A stretch of 64,000 nucleotides of DNA from Xylanimicrobium pachnodae JCM 13526 = NBRC 107786 (lineage in GTDB: Bacteria; Actinomycetota; Actinomycetes; Actinomycetales; Cellulomonadaceae). Below are positions 54,728 to 61,689 of this stretch, one piece after another. Position 1 is the stretch's first letter. Every line of letters begins with the position of its first letter. The stretch is taken from NCBI GenBank assembly GCA_001592145.1, contig BCWJ01000003.1, positions 124,001-188,000 on the forward strand, read 5' to 3'. A program made the position numbers and the translations under genes. The notes beneath the pieces were generated by a model, which was given only the letters and a program-made list of their open reading frames with translations, had not been told where the DNA came from and searched no databases.

Positions 54728-56619
54728 CAGATTGCCTTGAAGATCGTGTCAGGCGAGACCTCGCGGAAGACCTGCTCGGCGTTGATCCGCGCGGCATCAT
54801 CGGCGAACGCCGAGTCGCGAACGGCAACACCGACCGGCGCGCGCTCGGCGATCGCGCGAATCACGTCGACGGTCAGCGTGCTGTCGAAACATGCGACGAG
54901 GGTCCCCTCATCGACATCGAAGACCTCGGCCCCGGCGATGGTCACTCGCTCGATCGGCAAGTCGATCGGCAGGCCCCAATCGAGCAGCACCTGGAAGAGA
55001 AGGTCCTCGGCTGTGCGGCAGGGCTTGATCGAGTCGGTGCTGAGAGCGAGCGTTTCTTGCTCCTGCTCGTCAGGCGTGCGGAGGAGATCGGCCATGTTTG
55101 TCGACTCCACCCGGAACACTCGGAAGCCGACGTCGAGGCACTCGGCATCCAGTCCAGCAGTGGTGCGAACCTCCGCAGCGGATGTTCGAAGCCGCCTGCG
55201 TGCGACCTCCGCGACGCTTTCGGAACTCGATCCATGCTGGATCGGTTCCGCCACCTGAACGAGCGCAAACCGGCGCGCCCCGCCGTCTGCCGCGTTCTGA
55301 GCGATTACGGCATGGCCGGTCGTACCCGAGCCAGCGAAGAAGTCAAGCACAATATCATCATCAGAAGTGAGCCACCCAACTGCGCGGCGAACAAGTTCGA
55401 CATTTTTCTCAGTGTCGAACTCGCCCGTTTCACTCCCGGCTAGCGTAACGTCCATCCAATTGTCACTAAGCAGTTTCCCCTCGCTAGGCGGAACGTAGTA
55501 CTGCACGCTTCCCTCATCGTTGAGCCGTACGAAGTTTAGCTTTACGTTGGTTGACATGAGGTGATCAATGTAGTGTTCGTCGAGCGTCAGGCTCGTCCCG
55601 CTCGCAAGGAATCTCTCGTAGTTCGCTACTGCCGTCGCGGTGCGCGATTCCTCCCAGCGCCACTGACCTGATGTCGGACGAATTCCAAAAAGTTCGTAGC
55701 GCATTGTCGGTCGATCGGTTCCCCGCCAGAACGTGTCCCATTTCCCTGGCCTTCCCTGGGAGTGAGTCATGCTCAGTTTCGGGAGACGCATCATACCGCT
55801 TCGCGCGTACATGAGAATGTATTCGTGTCCCTGAGCGAGAGCTGACACGTCATCGAACTGAGCCTGGACATTCTTGATTCCGCGGCGGACGGCAATCACG
55901 TTTTTGAACGACGAAGCACCGAAGATCTCGTCGCACAATGAACGAAGCTGATGTACTTCGTGGGCGTCAATGCTGACCAGGATAACTCCACTCTCGGATA
56001 GAAGGTCGCGAGCGAGTCGAAGACGGGGCATCATCATGGAGAGCCACAGGGAGTGGAATCTTCCGATCGACTCAGAGTTCGTGTGAAGCTGAGCGCCCGT
56101 GTCGTTGTTCTGTCCAGAACGCTTGAGGTACTCCACGTTCGTCTCGGCGTAGTTATCGGGATATACAAACCGGTCTGAACCCGTGTTGTAGGGCGGATCG
56201 ATGTAGATGAGCTTGACCTTGCCCAGGTAGCTTTCCTGGAGGAGTTTGAGGGCGTCCAGGTTGTCGCCCTCGATGAAGATGTTCTTCGTGGTGTCGAAGT
56301 CGACGGACTCCTCGCGGACGGGGCGCAGGGTCTTGGCGATGGGTGCGTTCGCGGCGAAGAGGGCCTCACGCTTGCCGGGCCAGTCGAGCTGGTAGCGCTC
56401 CTGAGGGCCCTCGACGACGTGGTCGGAGAGCTCCTGGCGGAGCAGGTCGAAGTCGATGGCCTTGGCGTAGCAGTCGCGCGAGTGGGTGTGGGCAGTGGCT
56501 TCGATGGGCTCGACCACCGGGCACACCAGGCGCTCCGTGACCACCGTGGGGAACAGCTCAGCAATCTTGTCGATGTTCGCCTGGGTCAGGTCGGGCGAGT
56601 GCATTCTCAGCTTCTCCAC
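54727..56619 (-). CDS. mod: Type III DNA methyltransferase, Mod subunit
   Basis: A 630-residue adenine-N6 methyltransferase that gives the type III complex its sequence specificity. GTG at 56619 yields MEKLRMHSPDLTQANI, the standard Mod start, and follows GAGGA. The catalytic motif DPPYNTGSD is at about 141-149; the SAM-binding motif DFFAGSGTTGHAV is at about 426-438, so motif order is beta class. Between them lies the target-recognition domain, encoded by DNA much poorer in G+C (about 54% at 55321-55440 and 50% at 55441-55500 by hand count) than the rest, suggesting that this domain was exchanged. It overlaps DUF4391 by 13 bases. Confidence 0.94.
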   Translation of the reverse strand: MEKLRMHSPDLTQANIDKIAELFPTVVTERLVCPVVEPIEATAHTHSRDCYAKAIDFDLLRQELSDHVVEGPQERYQLDWPGKREALFAANAPIAKTLRPVREESVDFDTTKNIFIEGDNLDALKLLQESYLGKVKLIYIDPPYNTGSDRFVYPDNYAETNVEYLKRSGQNNDTGAQLHTNSESIGRFHSLWLSMMMPRLRLARDLLSESGVILVSIDAHEVHQLRSLCDEIFGASSFKNVIAVRRGIKNVQAQFDDVSALAQGHEYILMYARSGMMRLPKLSMTHSQGRPGKWDTFWRGTDRPTMRYELFGIRPTSGQWRWEESRTATAVANYERFLASGTSLTLDEHYIDHLMSTNVKLNFVRLNDEGSVQYYVPPSEGKLLSDNWMDVTLAGSETGEFDTEKNVELVRRAVGWLTSDDDIVLDFFAGSGTTGHAVIAQNAADGGARRFALVQVAEPIQHGSSSESVAEVARRRLRTSAAEVRTTAGLDAECLDVGFRVFRVESTNMADLLRTPDEQEQETLALSTDSIKPCRTAEDLLFQVLLDWGLPIDLPIERVTIAGAEVFDVDEGTLVACFDSTLTVDVIRAIAERAPVGVAVRDSAFADDAARINAEQVFREVSPDTIFKAI

Positions 56620-57380
56620 GGGGGTTCCTCTGCGGTCGGGGTGCTGGTCAGGGCGGTGAGGTCGGCGACGCGCGCGCGGAGGACCCGGTTGACCTCGGCG
56701 CGGCGGTTGAACTGCTTCTCGGTGCGCACGCGCCGCTCCAGGGCCGCGATCTCTCGTTCGAGCCGGCGGATCGCGGTGGTGCGCTCCGTGGACTGGACGA
56801 GGGACTCGCCGGGGCGTGCGGGGTGGGGGAGGAGCGGGGCCAGGAGGGCCGTGTGGAGCGCGGCGAGGTCGAGCGCGGGGGGCAGCGGGGCGCGCGGGGC
56901 GGTGGATGTGAGCCAGTCGGTGGTGAGAACGGGTGCCGTGCGGTCCTTCGTGGGGGTGGCCGCGAGGCGGATCCACGTGCCTGTTGAGGGCTCTGGGTTC
57001 CGCGACTTCGCGCGGAATGACGCAGGGTGCTCCGGTGAGGGGTGGTGGACCTCGAGGAGGAGGGGGGCGGGGATGGCTCGGTTGATCGTGGTGAGCACGG
57101 CGTCGGCGACGTCGTCGATGCCGGGCTTGAGGGCAACTTCCAGGACCTCGATCTCCGGGACCGCGTCGGTCGCGGGCAGGCCCGTCGTGGCGGGTGCGAG
57201 CTTGTAGGCCCAGGTCACCTGCGCCACCTGAGAGACGAACTGCTCACGAACCCGGTTCGGGACGTTGGCGTGCTCGTAGAACTTGGACTTGGGGACCACG
57301 CGGCCGAAGCGGGCGCGGGTGGGCCAGAGCCAGAGCGTGGGTCCTGTGGCGCTCCGCGATGACGAAGAGGGCTCAGTCAT
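56607..57380 (-). CDS. DUF4391 protein
   Basis: A 257-residue protein. It shows TRARFGRVVPKSKFYEHANV, QFVSQVAQVTWAYKLAPATTGLPAT, VPEIEVLEVAL and a C-terminal coiled-coil-like stretch (IRRLEREIAALERRVRTEKQFNRRAEVN), which together fit DUF4391. The family is usually encoded between a helicase and a DNA methyltransferase, as here, and its biochemical role is unknown. The LP-ARPGES-like segment (HPARPGESLV) is conserved in the family. Overlaps of 8 and 13 bases with its neighbours imply a fixed ratio with the helicase and Mod. Confidence 0.85.
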   Translation of the reverse strand: MTEPSSSSRSATGPTLWLWPTRARFGRVVPKSKFYEHANVPNRVREQFVSQVAQVTWAYKLAPATTGLPATDAVPEIEVLEVALKPGIDDVADAVLTTINRAIPAPLLLEVHHPSPEHPASFRAKSRNPEPSTGTWIRLAATPTKDRTAPVLTTDWLTSTAPRAPLPPALDLAALHTALLAPLLPHPARPGESLVQSTERTTAIRRLEREIAALERRVRTEKQFNRRAEVNRVLRARVADLTALTSTPTAEEPPWRS

Positions 57381-60300
57381 GAGGGGCTTCGACGATGGCG
57401 AGGAAGGCGATCAGCTCGAAGTCGTCGAGGCCCTGGATGACGCTCGTCAGCGCCGTCGTCGGACCCGGCGTGAACAGCGAGTCGACGTCCGACTCGGCGG
57501 CCTTTCCGATGATCGACTCGATCGCCGCCGTGAGCAGGTCGGAGTAGTGCCCCATCCGGGCGCCGTCGTCGGTCGCCTGGTTGAACACGCGTGTGACGGC
57601 GTCGACCGGTGCCGTGTGGGGTCGGCAGCCCGCGCGGGCCAGGTCGAGCAGCCGCTTGACTTCGGTGTGGTCGGCGATGACCTCGCCGTCGTCGGACAGG
57701 TAGACGAGGTAGTGCGGGTGCAGGCGGTTGCCGCGGTTGATGCGCTCGTCGGCGGTGAGGTTGCGCAGCGCGAAGATCACGCCAGGCCGCAGGCCCACGG
57801 CGGGATCGGCCGGGACGACGGCGTGCAGTCCCTTGGGGGCGCCGTCGAGCGGGCCGGACTCCTTGACGTACGCGAGCAGGTCCATGCGGAACTCGTTGAG
57901 GCCCAGGTCCGTGATCGAGACACCCGTGCGGACGTCCTCGAGCTCGATCACCTCGTCCTGGAGGCGGCGGAGCTGCTCGCGGCGGAACGCGGCGTCGCTC
58001 GACTCCTGCGTGAGCACGTTGTCGTCAGCCGTCGCGGACAGGTCCGCGATCACCATCCGGTTCTCGACCCGCTCCTTGAGGTTGATGTACGCATCGAGCG
58101 AGATGTCGGGCCAGAAGTTCACCATCTGGATCTGCGCGTTGGTCGACCCGATCCGGTCGATCCGGCCGAACCGCTGGATGATCCGTACCGGGTTCCAGTG
58201 GATGTCGTAGTTGACCAGGAAGTCGCAGTCCTGAAGGTTCTGGCCCTCCGAGATGCAGTCCGTGCCGATGAGCACGTCGATCTCGCGGGTGTCGCCCTTC
58301 ATCACCAGGTCGCGGTGTTTGGACCGCGGCGAGAACAGAGTGAGCACCTCCGCGAAGTCGAGGGTCTCGCGACTGTGACGGGGCAAGGTGGTTCTTGCGT
58401 GACCCGAGCCGGTGACGGCGGCGAGCTCCAAGCCCAGGTCGGCGGCGTACGGGGCGAGGTTCCGGAACAGGTAGTCCGCCGTGTCGGCGAACGCGGTGAA
58501 GATGATCGCCTTGCGGTTCCCGGTGTTGAGCGGGTTCTCCTGCTTGGCGCGCAGGCGAGCCGCGAGTGTCTGCAGCTTGGTGTCGTGCGCCGGGACGATC
58601 GGCTCGATCGCGGCGAGGATCAGATCGAGCGTCGCCGCGTCCGACGCCAGCTCGCGCCGCCACGAGATCGTGTCCATGTCGGCCAGGTCGATCTGCACCG
58701 TGCGGCCCACCGTCGCCGACGTCGGCACCTCGACGTCGTCGTCCTCGCCGACGTCGGCAAGGCCCGCCCCCAGGTCCGTGACGGTCATACCGTGGGTGTC
58801 GACGGCGTCGATCGCCTCGGTGATCGTGCCGCGGACCTTGCCGAGGGTGAGGCGGAACGCCTCGATGGACGACTCCAGCCGCTTGAGGAGGTTGACCGTC
58901 ATGAGCTTCTGCACGCCGCGCTCACGGTTCGCCTGCCCCAGGTTCGCCATCGACCCACCGGCCCGGTTGGGACCCTCCCCGGCGCCATACCTCTCCTCGT
59001 ACTTGGCGCGGGCACTCTCATGGACGAACGCCATGGGCGTGTAGACGGCGAGCGTCAACGACGCGAGCAGGTCGTACAGCTCGTCGAACGTCGGTGCGTC
59101 TGGCAGGTCGGTCAGCGCCGGCCGCAGCGCCTCGGGGCGCAGGCGCTGCGGGAACGCGCCGATGTCCGTCGTGTCGTAGAAGCGCTGGACCTGCTGGCGC
59201 GAGCGCGCGATCGTGACCGCGTCCAGGATCTCGAAGAAGTCGAAGTCGAGCCGGCGCAGGATCTCCGCCGTCGTCCGCTGCTCCGGGGGCAGCTCCGACC
59301 ACGCGTTGAACGCCGTCTGCGCCTGCCGGAAGATCGAGTCGATCGTCCCGTGGATCGGGAGCTTGCCCGCAAGCTGGTCCGCGTCACCCTCGTACGCGAG
59401 CTGGAGCTGGCTCTTCAAGTCGTTGAAGCGGTTGTTGACCGGGGTAGCCGAGAGCATCAGCACCTTCGTCTTGACGCCTTCCCGGATCACCCTGCGCATG
59501 AGGCGCTGGTAGCGGGACTCCCGGTCGATGAACTCCGCCGCGTTGCGGAAGTTGTGCGACTCGTCGATGACCACCAGGTCGTAGTTGCCCCAGTTGACCC
59601 GCGACAGGTCCATGCCCAGCGACTCGCCACGATCCCGGGACAGATCCGTGTGGGCGAGCACGTCGTACGCGAACCGGTCCTTCGCGAACAGGTTCGTCGT
59701 GTAGTTGCGGGTGTACGTGGTCCAGTTGTCCGCCAGCTTCTTGGGCGTCAGCACCAGCACCGACTTGTTGCGCAGCTCGTAGTACTTGATCACCGCCAGC
59801 GCCGTGAACGTCTTTCCCAGCCCCACGCTGTCCGCCAGGATGCAGCCGTTGTACGCCTCGAGCTTGTTGATGATCCCGACGGCGGCGTCGTGCTGGAAGT
59901 TGTACAGGGCCTGCCACACCTGCGAGGACTCATGGCCGACGTCCTCGTTGGGGAGCGAGTCCTCCGACAGGTCGCCGAGGAACTCCTCGAACACGTTGAA
60001 CAGGATGAGGAAGTAGATGCGCGCCGGGGAGTTCTCCGCGAACACCTGGCTGATGTGGTCGTAGACCGCCGACGTGACGTCATCGACCTGCGCCGGGTCG
60101 TGCCACACCTGCTCGAACAGGGTGGCGAACAGCGTGGTCTGCGGCGCCTCGACCTTCATGGTCAGACTCGACACCGCGTCTGACCGCTCGTAGCCGAGAT
60201 CGGCCGCCGTGAAGCCCTGCAGCGGCTGATACGCGGCGGCGTCGTCGACGACCGCGAACTGCTGCATCGGCCGCCCTGTGCGGTTCGAACGGAACCGTGC

Positions 60301-60651
60301 CTTGCGGCGCACCCAGTCGGCGCACTCGCGCGCGATCGCGCGCTGCGTGAGGCGATTGCGGAGCCGCACCTCGAACTCGGAGCCGTGAAGCCCACCACCC
60401 GACGACGACGGCGCCGGGATGAAGAACTGGCGGCGCTCACGGGCTGTCGCGCCCGGGACGGCCGTGGGCTCGGTGAACGTGGGGGAGGTGAAGACGAACT
60501 GGAGCTCGTCGACCTGCTCCAGTTCCTCGCGCAGCGCTTCGAACGCGAAGATCGAGAACGTGGCCGCCGCGATCCGGAGCCGTGAGCCGCGGTGAAGGGT
60601 CGCCTTGAGATCGTCGCCCAGCAGAGTGTTGACGTTGTCGATGATCTGCAC
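57373..60651 (-). CDS. SNF2-type helicase with PLD-like N-terminus
   Basis: A 1,092-residue superfamily-2 ATPase. Residues 22-60 (SRLRIAAATFSIFAFEALREEL) resemble the first strand-helix of a PLD-like module, but no HxKxxxxD is seen, so any nuclease activity is doubtful. The motor has ADSVGLGKT (273-281), VIDESHNF (DESH, 363-366), LSATPVNN (about 400), IGTDCISEGQNLQDCDFLVNYD and RIIQRFGRIDRIGS. That DESH/FGRIDRIGS set is the SNF2/RapA style of double-stranded DNA translocase. It is first in the defence operon, with a GTG start. Probably translocates on DNA or remodels the Mod-Res complex; this is inference. Confidence 0.9.
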   Translation of the reverse strand: MQIIDNVNTLLGDDLKATLHRGSRLRIAAATFSIFAFEALREELEQVDELQFVFTSPTFTEPTAVPGATARERRQFFIPAPSSSGGGLHGSEFEVRLRNRLTQRAIARECADWVRRKARFRSNRTGRPMQQFAVVDDAAAYQPLQGFTAADLGYERSDAVSSLTMKVEAPQTTLFATLFEQVWHDPAQVDDVTSAVYDHISQVFAENSPARIYFLILFNVFEEFLGDLSEDSLPNEDVGHESSQVWQALYNFQHDAAVGIINKLEAYNGCILADSVGLGKTFTALAVIKYYELRNKSVLVLTPKKLADNWTTYTRNYTTNLFAKDRFAYDVLAHTDLSRDRGESLGMDLSRVNWGNYDLVVIDESHNFRNAAEFIDRESRYQRLMRRVIREGVKTKVLMLSATPVNNRFNDLKSQLQLAYEGDADQLAGKLPIHGTIDSIFRQAQTAFNAWSELPPEQRTTAEILRRLDFDFFEILDAVTIARSRQQVQRFYDTTDIGAFPQRLRPEALRPALTDLPDAPTFDELYDLLASLTLAVYTPMAFVHESARAKYEERYGAGEGPNRAGGSMANLGQANRERGVQKLMTVNLLKRLESSIEAFRLTLGKVRGTITEAIDAVDTHGMTVTDLGAGLADVGEDDDVEVPTSATVGRTVQIDLADMDTISWRRELASDAATLDLILAAIEPIVPAHDTKLQTLAARLRAKQENPLNTGNRKAIIFTAFADTADYLFRNLAPYAADLGLELAAVTGSGHARTTLPRHSRETLDFAEVLTLFSPRSKHRDLVMKGDTREIDVLIGTDCISEGQNLQDCDFLVNYDIHWNPVRIIQRFGRIDRIGSTNAQIQMVNFWPDISLDAYINLKERVENRMVIADLSATADDNVLTQESSDAAFRREQLRRLQDEVIELEDVRTGVSITDLGLNEFRMDLLAYVKESGPLDGAPKGLHAVVPADPAVGLRPGVIFALRNLTADERINRGNRLHPHYLVYLSDDGEVIADHTEVKRLLDLARAGCRPHTAPVDAVTRVFNQATDDGARMGHYSDLLTAAIESIIGKAAESDVDSLFTPGPTTALTSVIQGLDDFELIAFLAIVEAPHD

Positions 60652-60787
60652 GTCACACCACCGAGCGGTGAGCAGAGGCCGGCGTGGGTAGGTACCAGCC
60701 GGCGGCGGCGTCGGACTGCATCGGCAGGTACTCCCGGATCAGGTGTGGCCTACGCAGTGCGACGCGCGCGGTCACCATGTTCACAAG

Positions 60788-60803
60788 GCCATGTATACAT
60801 GGC
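60788..60803. promoter_or_regulatory. Perfect palindrome in the helicase-XRE divergent region
   Basis: GCCATGTATACATGGC is a perfect 16-bp palindrome in the 186-base gap between the helicase gene (minus) and the XRE regulator gene (plus). Its centre, TATAC, could also serve as -10 on either strand. This is where an XRE controller protein would bind to tune both the restriction operon and itself. Confidence 0.65.
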
Positions 60804-60837
60804 TGACGGTACCGCGGGCCGTGCCCGACCGTGAGGT

Positions 60838-61203
60838 ATGCCCCGGGAGACGCCACTCGATCGCGAGACTGCTCTCGCGTTCGGCACGCGCCTTCAGATC
60901 CTCCGCAAAGCCGCGGGACTGACGCAGGAGCGGGCCGCGGAGCGGGCGCACATGAGCCGCAACCACTTCCAGCTGCTGGAGTCGGGGCTCTCGGACCGGG
61001 CCAAGAAATCACCCGCCAACCCGTGCCTGGGGACGCTCGTCAACCTGGCCACGGTCCTGGGGTGCACGGTCGGTGACCTGGTCGAAGGCATCCCGGGTGC
61101 CGGTGCGGTAGCACGGCGCGAGCCGGAGATCGTCGTGACCGCAGTGCCGGCGCATGCCCGGGCACGGCGCACGGCCGACTCGGCGGGCCGGCTCCGTTCC
61201 TGA
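60838..61203 (+). CDS. XRE-family HTH regulator
   Basis: A 121-residue regulator. The Cro/C1-type HTH spans about 14-78: FGTRLQILRKAAGLTQERAAERAHMSRNHFQLLESG, then LVNLATVLGCTVGDLVEGI. The C-terminal 40 residues are Arg/Ala-rich and of unknown role. Divergent from the restriction operon, so it is probably the controller that delays restriction until methylation is established, like C proteins of type II systems. Alternatively it is a plain local repressor. GAGG lies very near the ATG. Confidence 0.85.
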   Translation: MPRETPLDRETALAFGTRLQILRKAAGLTQERAAERAHMSRNHFQLLESGLSDRAKKSPANPCLGTLVNLATVLGCTVGDLVEGIPGAGAVARREPEIVVTAVPAHARARRTADSAGRLRS

Positions 61204-61278
61204 GACTGCTGTGCCGGGCTCGGCATCCGGGAGCTGTTCGCGCCGGAACCGTGACAGGACCGCGGTAAACATCGATTC

Positions 61279-61503
61279 ATGTCGCTGCTCTCACGGATCG
61301 TCACAGATCCGGACGTGGTCAAACGGCCGCCCTCGGATCGTGGGCACCCGCGTCCGTGTCTCGGACGTGCTCGCGATGCTCGCGGCGGGTACGGGCGAAG
61401 CGAAGATCCTGGAGGACTACCCGTTCCCGCCATCGAGGACATCAGGGCATGCCTTGTGTACGCCGCCGTCCAGTCCGACCGCGCCGTGCTCATCGCTTCA
61501 TAG
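61279..61503 (+). pseudogene. DUF433 antitoxin gene with two compensating frameshifts
   Basis: The frame opens MSLLSRIVTDPDVV and closes AIEDIRACLVYAAVQSDRAV, both typical of DUF433 antitoxins. The conserved middle (NGRPRIVGTRVRVSDVLAML, then AAGTGEAKILEDYPF) lies in another frame. One extra base near 61321 and one missing base near 61430 explain this. The frame stays open, but about 35 central residues, including the DNA-binding part, are scrambled, so the protein cannot be a working DUF433. Followed at once by a broken toxin gene. Confidence 0.8.
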
Positions 61504-61506
61504 CGC

Positions 61507-61611
61507 ATGCGGTTCCTCGTCGATGCGTAGATGCCAACCGCCCTGGCGCGCGTGATCGGCGTCGAGCACTCCGAGGTGCTGCCCCTTGGCTGCGCCGCCC
61601 CGCGTCCCTGA
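61507..61611 (+). pseudogene. DUF5615 PIN-like toxin remnant with a nonsense codon
   Basis: Starting 4 bases after the DUF433 frame ends: MRFLVDA, TAG, MPTALARVIGVEHSEVLPLG, then a stop at 61609. DUF5615 toxins begin MRFLVDAQLP, so a CAG to TAG change has interrupted the gene at codon 8, and the remainder is cut off after about 25 residues. Together with the damaged antitoxin it is a dead toxin-antitoxin pair. Confidence 0.75.
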
Positions 61612-61689
61612 GGGCTGCCGCGCCGCTCGCCGGGCGCCCCCGCGCCGTCGGTCGGGGTCGTGTCGGAGGCGCGTGGTTGCATTCCGCGC

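Larger units (their letters stand above)
49826..61689. other. Accessory defence island
   Basis: About 11.9 kb between the conserved DUF3107 gene and an AdnA-type helicase gene. It contains a toxin-antitoxin pair, a five-gene expanded type III restriction-modification operon with its own XRE regulator, and remnants of a second toxin-antitoxin pair. Base composition drops in parts, most strongly inside mod. No integrase, tRNA or flanking repeat marks the ends, so homologous exchange between conserved flanks is the likelier mode of arrival. Confidence 0.7.

Noticed and set aside
54206-55258. Plus-strand frame covering the end of mod and the start of res
   Set aside because: Runs antisense across two well-supported genes and has no recognisable domain.
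57283-60183. A 966-codon open frame on the plus strand opposite the SNF2 helicase gene
   Set aside because: The opposite strand encodes a helicase with every motif intact. The plus-strand frame is Arg/Val/Asp/Gly-rich without recognisable domains, as expected for an antisense frame in G+C-rich DNA.
60652-60837. XRE gene as the antitoxin of a toxin-antitoxin pair with the DUF433 remnant
   Set aside because: The XRE gene is separated from the DUF433 remnant by 75 bases. That remnant already has its own broken DUF5615 partner, and the divergent palindrome points to control of the restriction operon.
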